A stretch of DNA of 64,000 bases, taken from JANXXV01 sp038230275 (lineage in GTDB: Bacteria > Acidobacteriota > Terriglobia > Bryobacterales > Bryobacteraceae). Below the pieces are notes generated by a model. That model saw nothing but the letters and a program-made list of their open reading frames with translations. It searched no databases and was not told the DNA's origin. Below are positions 48,122 to 57,320 of this stretch, in pieces. A program made the translations under genes and the position numbers. The stretch spans positions 9,946 through 73,945 of the forward strand of contig JBBRNO010000019.1 in assembly GCA_038230275.1 (NCBI GenBank), given 5' to 3'. The first letter of the stretch is position 1; each line of letters opens with the position of its first letter.

Positions 48122-49777
48122 GTGAAATCAATGACAATTGGGAAGAAGCTCTTGCTGGGATTCGGAGCCATGGTAGCGCTAACCGGTGTACTCGGCCTGG
48201 TCGCCCTGATGAAGCTTGCGGCCGTCGCCGAAGGGGTGGACAATATTGCCGCGCGGTCCCTGCCAAGCGTCTATTTGGTGGACAAACTTACGGGCTTCTC
48301 CAAAGAGCAGAAGGTGGCAATTCTATCGCATATAGCATCTAGCAACACGGCCCAGATGGCCGCGTTTGAGTCAAGTTATACCGACAACACCAATAAGCTG
48401 GCGGAAGCAATCAAGGCATTTGAGAAGATCAACACCGCTGCCAGTGATCGAGAGCATATTTCCAGGCTGCTGGCGTATAACGAAAGTATCGCGCAAATCT
48501 GGACGAAGATCCTCCCCCTGAGCCGGGCCTCGAAAACCAAAGAGGCACTGGCAATTTGGACTAACGAAGGCGGTCCACCCTCCACCGGAAGAGCGAAGTT
48601 CTTCTTAGAGGTCGCAGATTCAGAAAAAGCGTTGGCCGATGCCGATGCTGCCGCCGCCACGAAATCGGCTGCGTCCGGCCGCCTTTGGATCTTGACCGTC
48701 CTGCTGCTGGCGATCGCTTCCGGCGCTGGCACAGGCTTCTATATTATGAGGAGTACCAATTCAGATCTCAGCCTGGCGGTGGACGAACTTGGCCGCAGCG
48801 CCGAACAGGTAACCAGTGCCGCCGCCCAGATTTCCAGCGGGAGCCAGTCTTTGGCCCAGGGTACTTCAGAACAGGCTGCCTCGCTGGAGGAGACTTCTGC
48901 CTCCAGTCAGGAAATGGCTGCGATGACAAAGAAAAATGCAGATAGTTCTCATGAGGCCGCTACCTTGATGGCGATCGTCGACAGCCGGGTCCTGGACGCA
49001 AACGCGACTCTAGCCGAGATGGTGATCTCCATGCGCGAGATCACTACCTCCAGCGATAAGATCTCAAAGATCATTAAGGTAATCGACGAAATCGCGTTCC
49101 AGACCAATATTCTTGCCCTGAATGCCGCCGTCGAGGCAGCCCGCGCCGGTGAGGCCGGAATGGGCTTTGCCGTAGTAGCGGAAGAAGTCCGCAACCTGGC
49201 GCAGCGCAGCGCACAGGCGGCAAAGGACACCGCCGCCCTGATTGAAGAATCCATCAGCCGTTCAAGCGAAGGCAACACGAAACTCGGCAAAGTGGAGGAA
49301 GCAATCCGTTCCATCACAGGCAGTGCTCAAAAAGTGAAGACTCTTGTGGACGACGTGAACGTCAGTAGTATTGAGCAGGCTCGCGGGTCGGAGCAGATCG
49401 CCAATGCAATCAACCAGATGGAGCACGTAACGCAGCAGGCAGCCGCCAACGCGGAGCAGAGCGCTGCCGCTGGGGAAGAGATGAGCGGTCAGGCCAAGGC
49501 CATGATGGGTGTGGTGAACCGCTTGCGGGCCATGGTTGATGGCAACGATCATGAAGATCATGCCCAGAACTTCAACCGGCCAACACCTGGTCGCGCCGCC
49601 ACACGGCCGGCCCCCCGCCACAAAAACTTCACTAAAGCGAAGGCTACACCAGCGGCCCTAGTGGCTCTCGGCAACGCGGTTTCTTCAACCAGGAAGAAGG
49701 CAGACTCTTCGGCAATGGCTGCGGTTGGCGCCGAAAGGGATACATTCCCAATGGACGACGATTTCAAGGAGTTTTAA
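48122..49777 (+). CDS. methyl-accepting chemotaxis protein, GTG start
   Basis: This 551-residue chemoreceptor starts at GTG 48122, nine bases after a strong AAGGAG. The first membrane helix is about 10-32. A four-helix-bundle-type periplasmic sensor (about 35-180) and a second helix (about 188-208) follow. The signalling domain (about 225-470) holds the hairpin tip IDEIAFQTNILALNAAVEAARAGE. A HAMP domain is not recognisable after helix 2. The C-terminal tail is basic and Pro-rich, without an NWETF-like CheR site. No other che gene is nearby. Confidence 0.93.
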   Translation: MKSMTIGKKLLLGFGAMVALTGVLGLVALMKLAAVAEGVDNIAARSLPSVYLVDKLTGFSKEQKVAILSHIASSNTAQMAAFESSYTDNTNKLAEAIKAFEKINTAASDREHISRLLAYNESIAQIWTKILPLSRASKTKEALAIWTNEGGPPSTGRAKFFLEVADSEKALADADAAAATKSAASGRLWILTVLLLAIASGAGTGFYIMRSTNSDLSLAVDELGRSAEQVTSAAAQISSGSQSLAQGTSEQAASLEETSASSQEMAAMTKKNADSSHEAATLMAIVDSRVLDANATLAEMVISMREITTSSDKISKIIKVIDEIAFQTNILALNAAVEAARAGEAGMGFAVVAEEVRNLAQRSAQAAKDTAALIEESISRSSEGNTKLGKVEEAIRSITGSAQKVKTLVDDVNVSSIEQARGSEQIANAINQMEHVTQQAAANAEQSAAAGEEMSGQAKAMMGVVNRLRAMVDGNDHEDHAQNFNRPTPGRAATRPAPRHKNFTKAKATPAALVALGNAVSSTRKKADSSAMAAVGAERDTFPMDDDFKEF

Positions 49778-50356
49778 CTACTTCTTGACCTTTTGTGGCA
49801 TGTCGTAGACGTAGATAACATGGGGTCGTTTGAAGGCGTCCAGCGTTTCCACGCGGGACGCCTTCCAACCCGGTACCATAAAATCGTGCGAAACCACGCG
49901 CGAACCCCGCCGTAAGTCCCGCTCCAAATTAGGCCGCAAAAGATCGTTCGATCCAGTTTCCAGGTAAATGATCACCACGTCCGCGGATGCCAAATTCACG
50001 TTTAACAGGTTTCCATGGATCACTTGCACCTGATCCTGCAAGTTCTTTCGCCGGATGGTGTCGTTCACCGTCTTCACCAGGCTTTCGGAAATCTCCACGC
50101 CAACCGCTTTGGCCCTATATCGCTCCGCGGCTGTAAACAGAATCCGCCCATCTCCACACCCAAGATCGTAGAGCGTTTCGCCTGGCTTGATCTGCGCCGC
50201 CTCTAGCATCTTGTCCACAATTAGTTGCGGCGAAGAAACGTAGGGAGCAAGACTATTCGAATAGTCCCGAACGTGCCGCGAGTATGGCTGTTGCGCCACG
50301 CACCGCAGGCTCGCTAGAGCAAGTAAACCAACCATCCTAAGCATGTTCAATCGCAT
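49778..50356 (-). CDS. exported class I SAM-dependent methyltransferase
   Basis: This 192-residue protein has a signal-like leader (about 1-21, LLALASLRCVAQQ). A short methyltransferase domain follows with motif I LYDLGCGDGRIL (about 62-73), VGVEISESLV and VVIIYLETGSN. It differs from the methyltransferase at 2695 but shares the unusual leader. Its start precedes the upstream gene by only 14 bases on the same strand, so they are co-transcribed. It ends directly against the convergent chemoreceptor gene. Substrate unknown. Confidence 0.83.
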   Translation of the reverse strand: MRLNMLRMVGLLALASLRCVAQQPYSRHVRDYSNSLAPYVSSPQLIVDKMLEAAQIKPGETLYDLGCGDGRILFTAAERYRAKAVGVEISESLVKTVNDTIRRKNLQDQVQVIHGNLLNVNLASADVVIIYLETGSNDLLRPNLERDLRRGSRVVSHDFMVPGWKASRVETLDAFKRPHVIYVYDMPQKVKK

Positions 50357-50370
50357 GTTTGTTCTTACGT

Positions 50371-51612
50371 CTATTCTGACGGTGTCGCCCCTGCGCGGCG
50401 TACGTGCTTCAATTTTACTATGCGCGTCACCATCTCAGACACGGCAAACCACAAATCGCGAGGCCTGCTGATGGTATATTCATAACCCTTCAAAAATTTG
50501 ACGGCCTTGCCTATCGAATCGTTCCAAGGAACTGCCTGCGGGTACAAATTGTAGTTCATGTAAAAGACCGGATAGTTCAGGCTTCCAATTTCCTTCAGTG
50601 ATTCCTGCGGTACGTTCTCTTCCAACATCGCCTTCGGACCGGCGAACACCACCGCATCGATTGTATCGCTGGCCGACGTGATCTCCCGCCGGATCAAATC
50701 CGTCAGGAACTCCGTGTCCCCATGCTTTTGACTGAGCCGTTTCAAATCCACCGTCCCCAAATTCAACGCCGAGAGCGATTCTCCCAGTGCCGGAAAGTCA
50801 ATCCGCTCGGCGTTCTCGGCCCGATACACCACTTTTTGCTCTTGCAAGTTAAACGCTATCACCGTGAACTTCCCGATTCGAGGCTCCCGCGCAATGCTGC
50901 GCAGAATAGACACCAGCGCGCTCGTGTCCAAGGGCTGCAGAGTAGCCGAATGGGAGTTCTGCGGCGCGAAATTAATCAGCACCTTGATGTTCAGCGGCGG
51001 CTCATCCTGTTTCCGCATCACCGGCGGCTCTTCTTTGAATTGTTCACGGTCCGCGGGCTGAATGGAGCCCGCCGCCATCACCAGGCCAATTTCCTTATCC
51101 TTGGGCGGCAGCACTGCCTCCATGTCCCAATAGGATGAGCAGACACGCTCCGCCCGGTCGCGCATCAGCCAATCCACGTGGTACTTGCCTTCTCCCACAT
51201 CGAAGGTCCCCTGCAGGAAAGCATCGCCTTTGGCGTCTTCTTCAATCACCGGCACGCGGATGCGCTGGGTGAAATAGAGCGGCTCATCGCGATGATCTTC
51301 CGTGCTCACCCGAAATAGGATTGTCAGCAGATTCTCCGAACCAGCCAACTCCCTCAGCGGCACGCTCACTTCATATCCAGCGTGATGGCGCAGGTCAAAA
51401 CCGAGTACCGGTTTGTTATTGATAACCGAGCAGGGAAGATCTTTGCGCGGTTCGCCCGCTTCCAGCACGGCCATGTCAGTGTTAAAAATACGCACCGCGG
51501 TTCCAGGTCCGGAACCGGTCAAGGCAAGTTGTGCGGAAAGAGGCAGGGAAGGGCAGAGGAACAGTGAATATAAGGTAAGAAGAGATCGGCAGTCGCACCT
51601 GAGTGCTTGCAT
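50371..51612 (-). CDS. secreted protein of unknown family, VWFA-like in part
   Basis: This 413-residue protein has a signal peptide (about 1-28). The N-terminal half is beta-rich and the C-terminal half looks like a degenerate vWA-type alpha/beta domain (LNIKVLINFAPQNSHS, DAVVFAGPKAMLEENV, YPVFYMNYNLYP). A MIDAS DxSxS motif is absent. I do not recognise a named family; similar proteins are expected in Acidobacteria. It is divergent from ssb and upstream of the exported methyltransferase gene. Confidence 0.7.
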   Translation of the reverse strand: MQALRCDCRSLLTLYSLFLCPSLPLSAQLALTGSGPGTAVRIFNTDMAVLEAGEPRKDLPCSVINNKPVLGFDLRHHAGYEVSVPLRELAGSENLLTILFRVSTEDHRDEPLYFTQRIRVPVIEEDAKGDAFLQGTFDVGEGKYHVDWLMRDRAERVCSSYWDMEAVLPPKDKEIGLVMAAGSIQPADREQFKEEPPVMRKQDEPPLNIKVLINFAPQNSHSATLQPLDTSALVSILRSIAREPRIGKFTVIAFNLQEQKVVYRAENAERIDFPALGESLSALNLGTVDLKRLSQKHGDTEFLTDLIRREITSASDTIDAVVFAGPKAMLEENVPQESLKEIGSLNYPVFYMNYNLYPQAVPWNDSIGKAVKFLKGYEYTISRPRDLWFAVSEMVTRIVKLKHVRRAGATPSE

Positions 51613-51761
51613 CGGCTCATCGCTCCGAAATAGCCAGCTAGATTTTCAACTTCGCATCACGCCCGCTTGCACGAAGCCGTAACATGATTATCGTACATTC
51701 GGCAGGAAGCGCAAGCGGCTATAGGGTAGACTTTTGCCGGTGTGATACATTTCAATAGATT

Positions 51762-52256
51762 ATGGCATCTCGTAGTGTTAACAAAGTGATTCTCGTCGGC
51801 AATCTTGGTAAAGACGCCGAGACAAAGTTCACGCCCTCCGGCGTGGCCAAGACTACATTCTCCATAGCCACCGGCCGCCGCTGGAAAGACCAGCAAACCG
51901 GGGATTGGAAAGAGGAGACCGACTGGTCCAATGTCGTTCTCTGGAAGTCTGAAAACCTGGCGCCCTATCTCACCAAGGGGAAACAGGTGTACGTCGAAGG
52001 CCGCCTCAGCAGCCGCAGTTATGACGACAAAGATGGCGTGAAAAAGTACATCACTGAGGTAGTAGCCTTGGACGTCATTCTTCTTGGCGGCCGCGGGGGC
52101 GCCGAAGGTGGTGGTGCCGGCATGGGCGGCTCCGACGAATACAGCGCAGGCCCGGTCTCAATGCCGCGCAGCGCCCAGCAGCAGCGTCCAAAAGCAGCCG
52201 CGCCACAGGAAGCCAGTTTCGATCCCGGCATCTCCGACGACGACGTCCCGTTCTAG
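51762..52256 (+). CDS. ssb: single-stranded DNA-binding protein
   Basis: This 164-residue SSB has an OB-fold (about 1-110; NKVILVGNLGKDAETKFTPSG, WKEETDWSNVVLW, GKQVYVEGRLSSRSYDDKDG). A Gly-rich linker follows, and then the acidic tail SDDDVPF that recruits partner proteins in replication and repair. Length is normal. It stands alone, not beside rpsF/rpsR as in many bacteria. Confidence 0.97.
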   Translation: MASRSVNKVILVGNLGKDAETKFTPSGVAKTTFSIATGRRWKDQQTGDWKEETDWSNVVLWKSENLAPYLTKGKQVYVEGRLSSRSYDDKDGVKKYITEVVALDVILLGGRGGAEGGGAGMGGSDEYSAGPVSMPRSAQQQRPKAAAPQEASFDPGISDDDVPF

Positions 52257-52266
52257 GCTTCCCATT

Positions 52267-52608
52267 CTAGGCGCCGGAACCGCCTTTGAACCAACCGCCC
52301 GGACGACTCCAAATCGTGTGATATTGATTTGCGCCGGCAGTGTCTTTTTCGATGGGGCGCGCAATCAATTGCGGTAGGGCGCCGATTTCGGCGCAATAGC
52401 CGCACCGCTCAATTTGGAACTGCCCAGGTTCCGCCAGTTCCGCCGCAACCGCATCGGAATTCTGCACGAGTGCGCCGATCTGGATCTCGCCATCGGGGCC
52501 GCGCGCCTTGACCGGCTCAAGGATCTCTAGAAAGCCGATCCACCGCGGGCTTCGGTCTTTGCACGACGCCCCTATGGCGGCATCGCGCATCATCAGGTGG
52601 ACGTCCAC
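52267..52608 (-). CDS. hypothetical protein (113 aa)
   Basis: This small protein is coded convergently to ssb, ten bases from its stop. It has a Cys pair (ERCGYC, about 68-73) and an earlier Cys, a pattern that could bind a metal. No signal or membrane segment is visible and no family is recognised. Met6 (MRDAAIGA) is an alternative start. The reverse frames in this stretch are less protein-like, which is the main support. Confidence 0.45.
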   Translation of the reverse strand: MDVHLMMRDAAIGASCKDRSPRWIGFLEILEPVKARGPDGEIQIGALVQNSDAVAAELAEPGQFQIERCGYCAEIGALPQLIARPIEKDTAGANQYHTIWSRPGGWFKGGSGA

Positions 52609-52850
52609 CTATTTGACGTTCCACTTAGCCGCTACCGTGGCTCCGTGTGTATCTTCGGTAAGTGCCCCAAACAAGGAAAGCGCGAATGCTACGTTTCAAA
52701 TTGCGGAATTCAGCCGTTTCTACGCCAGTTCGAAAACTACCATTTTCGCCCCGCGCAATTCGAATCCGCGCTAACGGTAACACTCTTTGACCGCGCCGCC
52801 GGCTTCTGTGTGCGAATGCCAATCGTCACGACACAGACCACGCCTGACAG

Positions 52851-54152
52851 TCAATAAGAGCTCAACACAGCCGCAGCCACGCGATCAAATCCGCCAACCA
52901 AATTTCCCGCGCCGTCGAACTCCCATTCGCAGGCCGGTCCCACGGCTTCCATATCCGTCCGCCCGTGCATGGCCGGCAGCAGATTCTCGGTCACCACAAT
53001 GTGCGAAAGCTCCAGCGTATTGCGAATCCAAACACACGTGACCTCACTCGAATCAGCCCGGCCTACAGTCTTGGAAATCAATTCCAACGCCTCCAGGTCA
53101 CTGCCCGCGCGCAACGGCGTCTTCACCGCAAACAGATTCGATGCGGCCATCGCATTCACTCTCGTCACGTTCCAGTCGATTTTCTCAAACAGCCGCTCGG
53201 CAATCATATCCGTCAGCCCAATCCCCATCGCATTCCCATACGACAACGGGCTCAAATCGCGCGCGTAAACCCGCAGAATGCGCGGCGCCCACGGCCACGG
53301 ATTCACTCCGCCCCAAGGATGCCGGTTGATCACCTTGCTGTCCATGCCAACACCGCTGATGTGCTTGCCCATCTCTTCCACCATCAGAATGTCTACTTCG
53401 TCGAATAAAATCCGCGCCATCCAGGACCGTGTCAGCGCCAGCAACTTTTCCTCTTCCTGCTCCAACTGCGCCGCGGTCACCGCAGTCACCTTCGCGGTAT
53501 CGTGATGCGCGTCTTCCAGCACCGCCAAGCCGCCCAGTATTTTCCCGGAAGCCAGCACATGACGCCCGCCAGACCGGATGGCCTCGCCAAGTCCAAGCCG
53601 AACCCCGTGCCGGTGATAGTTTGTGGCGCCCTGCAGCTTACCCAGCCCAATGGAAGCCATCTTCAACAGCCCGCTCTCCACCGGCGCGTCGAAGGTGGTG
53701 TGCCATTTCACCCGGTTGATCAGGAAGACCCCATCGCTCTCAAAACCATTTCGATCAATATAGGTTTCAACGCCCTCGACCGTAGTTCCCAGCGGCACCA
53801 CGTCCAGCGAACTCAAAATCGGACAACCCACCGACGATTCCGTAATGCCATAATGCGCCAGAACATCCAGCTGCCCTTGTGCCGTGGCCCCGCCATGGCT
53901 ACCCATGGCTGGAATCACAAAAGGCTTCAAACCCATCTCAAGAAAGTGCGCCACCGCCGCCCGCACGATGGTCGCGATATTGGACACTCCGCGGCTGCCC
54001 GCTCCAATCGCAATTCGCGCGCCGGTGGCCAGGCCGGCGCCCGTCTGTGACGCCGCAAGTTCCTGCCGCACCGCCGCGGACACGTCAGAAATCTTTCGAC
54101 TGGGAAAGTGCTGAAGAACCGGAACAAGCCGCGGTAGCTGCATAAAATTCAC
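52851..54152 (-). CDS. LarA-like nickel-pincer isomerase family protein
   Basis: This 433-residue protein resembles the DUF2088/LarA superfamily in its N-terminal alpha/beta domain (IAIGAGSRGVSNIATIVRAAV, FVIPAMGSHGGATAQGQ). A middle region NRVKWHTTFDAPVESGLLK and GLGKLQGATNYHRHG offers Lys and His candidates for the cofactor and metal. LarA-type enzymes racemise or epimerise hydroxy acids with a nickel pincer nucleotide made by LarB, LarC and LarE; none is in this window. The assignment to this superfamily is by remembered pattern. No signal peptide is present. Confidence 0.7.
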   Translation of the reverse strand: MNFMQLPRLVPVLQHFPSRKISDVSAAVRQELAASQTGAGLATGARIAIGAGSRGVSNIATIVRAAVAHFLEMGLKPFVIPAMGSHGGATAQGQLDVLAHYGITESSVGCPILSSLDVVPLGTTVEGVETYIDRNGFESDGVFLINRVKWHTTFDAPVESGLLKMASIGLGKLQGATNYHRHGVRLGLGEAIRSGGRHVLASGKILGGLAVLEDAHHDTAKVTAVTAAQLEQEEEKLLALTRSWMARILFDEVDILMVEEMGKHISGVGMDSKVINRHPWGGVNPWPWAPRILRVYARDLSPLSYGNAMGIGLTDMIAERLFEKIDWNVTRVNAMAASNLFAVKTPLRAGSDLEALELISKTVGRADSSEVTCVWIRNTLELSHIVVTENLLPAMHGRTDMEAVGPACEWEFDGAGNLVGGFDRVAAAVLSSY

Positions 54153-54209
54153 TCTATCATTCCGCCGAGCCAGGTCCCGCTAAAAGTGTGGTCTACTCGA
54201 AGAATCGCG

Positions 54210-55040
54210 ATGTCTATCCAGCCGGGTTTCGGCACCCTGACGCGAATGGCGCAACTTCATCCGTTGCCAACCTTTTTTGCCATCACCTATACGTTTTCCT
54301 GGCTTGTCTTCCTGTATATGATCCTCTTCCGCGCCCCCATCCAATTCACGGTGCTCGCCAGCTTCGGGCCGTCCCTAGGCGCCCTCGTCACCCATCGCCT
54401 CGCCACCGGAAACTATCGCGCCTTCCTCTTCTCCCCCAAATGGTACCGGACCCTCATCGCATCAGCCGCTGGCATTCTACTCATCGTCTTCGCCTACGTC
54501 TTTCTTCCCGGAGTGACCACGGCGGATCCACGCAAACTCAATTGGAGCATCCTGGCTTCCCTCGCCGTGTACAACTATTCCACGCTGCTGGGCGGTCCCC
54601 TCGGCGAAGAACCGGGTTGGCGTGGCTATGCTCTCCCTAGACTCCAAACGCAATTCGGGCCGCTCAAGGCCTCATTGCTACTTGGATTCTTGTGGGCTGC
54701 GTGGCATTTGCCGCTCTTCCTCACCTCTAACTGGGAAAGCTCCCCGGTATGGATTTACTTCCTGATTGTGATCGGCTTATCTGTCATCATGAGCCTCGGC
54801 GCCAATTTCGCGGGCTTCGGCGTAATCGCGCCCATCCTGATGCATGCGGTCTTCAACACCGTCTCCAAATTCCTGAACGGTCTATTCACCGCCGCCGAAC
54901 CGGCAACGGCGTTACGCTTCGATCTAGTGCTTGCGCTCTGCGGCCTCGCCACGGCCCTCGTCCTGATACTCATCACCCGCGGCAATCTCGGCCATCCGCG
55001 GATTCAAACCTCACCCCGCCTCGCCCCGTCCAGCAAGTGA
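54210..55040 (+). CDS. CPBP family intramembrane protease
   Basis: This 276-residue membrane protein belongs to the CPBP (Abi/Rce1-like) family of glutamic endopeptidases. It has the signatures GEEPGWRGYALPRL (motif 1, EE..R), WAAWHLPLF (motif 2) and APILMHAVFNTV (motif 3), with about seven membrane helices. The active site is complete. The start is uncertain: GTG 54186, ATG 54210 and ATG 54246 are in frame, none with a clear ribosome site. Its 3' end overlaps a GMC oxidoreductase remnant on the other strand. Confidence 0.9.
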   Translation: MSIQPGFGTLTRMAQLHPLPTFFAITYTFSWLVFLYMILFRAPIQFTVLASFGPSLGALVTHRLATGNYRAFLFSPKWYRTLIASAAGILLIVFAYVFLPGVTTADPRKLNWSILASLAVYNYSTLLGGPLGEEPGWRGYALPRLQTQFGPLKASLLLGFLWAAWHLPLFLTSNWESSPVWIYFLIVIGLSVIMSLGANFAGFGVIAPILMHAVFNTVSKFLNGLFTAAEPATALRFDLVLALCGLATALVLILITRGNLGHPRIQTSPRLAPSSK

Positions 55041-55230
55041 TCGCAGCCTCGCGCCGTCACTGCCCTTATCGTCAACCTCGGATTCGTATCGCCGGACGTC
55101 ACCAACGCCCCGCCGCCGAACACATACAAATTCCCCGCATCATGTGCCTGGCAAAATGAATGCAGCACTCCCGCCTTGGCATCCGTGCCCACCCGGCAAC
55201 CGCCCACTTCGTGAATCAACCCGCCTGGCA
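55004..55230 (-). pseudogene. C-terminal remnant of a GMC oxidoreductase
   Basis: On the minus strand the last about 70 residues read as the end of a GMC-type (glucose-methanol-choline) flavin oxidoreductase: GLIHEVGGCRVGTD, the SFCQAHDAGNLYVFGGGA segment and SGDTNPRLTIRAVTARGCDHL. These contain the family's HxxGxxRMG-like and NPTLTI-like motifs. The N-terminal FAD domain and most of the protein (normally about 500 residues) are missing. The sequence upstream, to 55375, does not match the family. It is a deletion or insertion stub and cannot be functional. Confidence 0.8.
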
Positions 55231-55410
55231 CGCCTCTGCGTGCCTGTAGCAACTGCACCTGACGCGACCGCGAGTGCGGATTGCCTGGTCGAGTGAACAA
55301 ATCGAGATCGCGCCCACCGCTCAGCTCATATGCGGTTCGCGCGAACAGAGAGACGAGGTTGTCGGGACCATTCAAATAAGACGGCGACCGTCATCGACGG
55401 AGGTGTGTCC

Positions 55411-55812
55411 ATGGCCAATCGTGGCACGAGAGTGGAAATCGATCTCGCGGAGTTGGAAAGGCTCAGCGCACTTCAATGTACCGAGCAAGAGATCGCGCGC
55501 CGGTTCAACGTAACAACGCGGACGACCGAGCGGCATCGTACTGAACCGAAATTTGCCGCCGTCATGGAACGGGGAAAAGTGAAGGGCCGAATCTCGGCCC
55601 GGCGCATGCAGATGAAGCTCCTGGAACAGGGAAACGCCTCGATGGGCGTTTGGCTTGGAAAACAGATTTTGGGACAAACGGACCAGATCACACACCAGAT
55701 ACCCGGCGACCTGCGGACGGTAATATTGATGCCCAACGCTGGCGACGTCGCTGAACGCCACGCGAAAGAGTTGGTTTCCGCGGACATTTGCATAGACCTG
55801 AGCGTTGAATGA
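55411..55812 (+). CDS. phage-like small helix-turn-helix protein
   Basis: This 133-residue protein starts at ATG 55411 with GGAGG seven bases upstream. A DNA-binding helix-turn-helix appears at LSALQCTEQEIARRFNVTTRTTERHRTEP (about 14-42). A basic helix (GRISARRMQMKLLEQGNASM) and WLGKQILGQTD follow. Its pattern resembles small terminase-type or HTH proteins of phages and integrated elements. No capsid or large terminase gene follows, so it is probably an orphan from a lost element. It lies next to the GMC stub. Confidence 0.65.
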   Translation: MANRGTRVEIDLAELERLSALQCTEQEIARRFNVTTRTTERHRTEPKFAAVMERGKVKGRISARRMQMKLLEQGNASMGVWLGKQILGQTDQITHQIPGDLRTVILMPNAGDVAERHAKELVSADICIDLSVE

Positions 55813-56587
55813 ACGGTTCAATGTCCGCCAAAGGCCTCGACCGAAAAGCGCACCCTTATGCTCTGGCGGACCCTACGCAAGTCTCCAAACGCGGGTTCGA
55901 GGTATCACTTGAGCTTGTCATAGTCCTTTCAGTCACGCCACCGGTCGGTGACGTCACTGGGGAGTGCGGGGTTCTTGGCGAAACTGGCGCGAAGGCTGTG
56001 AATAAGGGGCGAGAGGACGCCCGCACGGTCCAGTCCACAACCGGTGGTCGGCGACGCGCCGGAACATTTACGAGCCTTCCAGTTTGAATCACATTGCGTG
56101 AGCAAGCCCGGTCTCGCGGCGGCCGCTTGGTTCGGGGACCGGCTTCCGTAGCCCGAGGGTGAAGCCACGAGGGGGTAAAGTCCCTGTTTCGGAAATTGGT
56201 ACCATACGCCCCTTTACGCCATAAAACAGCCGTAGGCGAGGACCCGGCCGCTTTCGCTTGCTCGCTCGGCGCCAGATAGGTTCTGTTGCGTTGCACAAAT
56301 CCAGGTGGTGCGCCCGCCAGTTCCCCTATTGAAGAGATGGCTTATGGCGACGAGCGGGATGTTACCAAGTTCCGCGCACCCGATCGATTGTGAAAACACG
56401 CCGCTTGCCGAACTCCGCTGGCGTTTAAGGAACGCGCCGGAAGCGTCACGCTTCAACGGCAGGCCGTGGTCTGGAGCAGCGGCCTTCGGGTTACGGCGGC
56501 GGTATCCGTGGCCGTCTACGTTGACGCCGGATCCGGTGCCCAGGCAGCGGCGGATCTACTCAATGATCTACCGCGCTCAATCCCGCG
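55813..56587. other. 775-bp gene-free region, probably foreign
   Basis: No frame in either direction has recognisable motifs, and coding-like composition is absent. The region is rich in short inverted repeats; the stretch around 55920-56060 looks structured and reminded me of group II intron RNA, but no domain V or reverse transcriptase is present. TTGCGTTGCACAAATCC at about 56286-56302 resembles ends of some insertion sequences. The flanks (phage-like gene, gene stubs) support a decayed mobile insertion. Confidence 0.35.
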
Positions 56588-57250
56588 TCACCGCATCGGT
56601 GGTGCGATCACAAGCCGCACGGGAGTCTTCAACGTGAATGTGACTGCTGAGAATGACGGAATATAGACCCGTGAGCCCTGGAGCAATATCGGTTCGAGCG
56701 GCGGTTCACTCCCTGCTTTTTGGCGCCCATCAATCGCGTCCCCTATCGCGGAAAGCACCACCTTCAAAGACATGCTTTGAAAGCTCGCCCACTCGTCGAC
56801 GCCCAGATTGACTCCCACCAGGTCGAGCGTTTGACCGCCTTCACCGTCCGGTATCAATTGAACCATCAGACCGGCACTCTTCCGAATGACTGTAGTGCCG
56901 CCGGAAACCACAGGGTCCAGCACGGTCGCCCGAAAAGCTTTTCCGGGAGGTTCGTGCAGGCTGTCTATAAAGTCCAGGAGTTTGACTCTGATCTTGGCGT
57001 TGGCGGGTAAATCCAGCTTACGGACGGGAGGCGGAATGGTGCAGTCTTCCGGTGACGCTTCGATGCTCATGGATTCGACATCGGCGCGCTGATAAACTTC
57101 AATACGTCCACAACGCTTCATGCGGACCTCGCTTGCGTCCATCGATACGATCGCGCCAGCCAGCGACCTTCCGTTCTTAAACTTAAGCAACTCGGCGCTG
57201 GCGCCAGACGCGGCCAGCAGAGTAATCGACATTAAAACCGAATACCACAT
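56588..57250 (-). CDS. secreted hypothetical protein
   Basis: This protein of about 220 residues has a signal peptide starting at ATG 57250 (MWYSVLMSITLLAASGASA). A mature part with an SH3-like start (LLKFKNGRSLAGAIVSMDASEVRMKRC) and a beta-rich remainder follows. The family is not recognised. A GTTCCGCGGCC/GGCCGCGGAAC hairpin lies just upstream, between it and the di-heme oxidoreductase gene on the same strand, 70 bases away. An alternative start is ATG 57232. Confidence 0.65.
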   Translation of the reverse strand: MWYSVLMSITLLAASGASAELLKFKNGRSLAGAIVSMDASEVRMKRCGRIEVYQRADVESMSIEASPEDCTIPPPVRKLDLPANAKIRVKLLDFIDSLHEPPGKAFRATVLDPVVSGGTTVIRKSAGLMVQLIPDGEGGQTLDLVGVNLGVDEWASFQSMSLKVVLSAIGDAIDGRQKAGSEPPLEPILLQGSRVYIPSFSAVTFTLKTPVRLVIAPPMR

Positions 57251-57273
57251 TGATAAAAGTGTCCTTGCCAAGG

Positions 57274-57299
57274 GTTCCGCGGCCGGGTGGCCGCGGAAC
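57274..57299. other. perfect 11-bp hairpin between two minus-strand genes
   Basis: GTTCCGCGGCC (57274-57284) and GGCCGCGGAAC (57289-57299) form a perfect stem around a four-base loop. There is no T-tract on either side, so it is a poor intrinsic terminator. It may limit read-through or stabilise the 3' end of the di-heme oxidoreductase message. Confidence 0.6.
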
Positions 57300-57320
57300 A
57301 CATCAAGCGCGGACTATCTC

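Noticed and set aside
55856..56296. Minus-strand 146-residue frame
   Set aside because: Ser/Thr/Pro/Arg-rich with no motif; typical of spurious frames over structured non-coding DNA.
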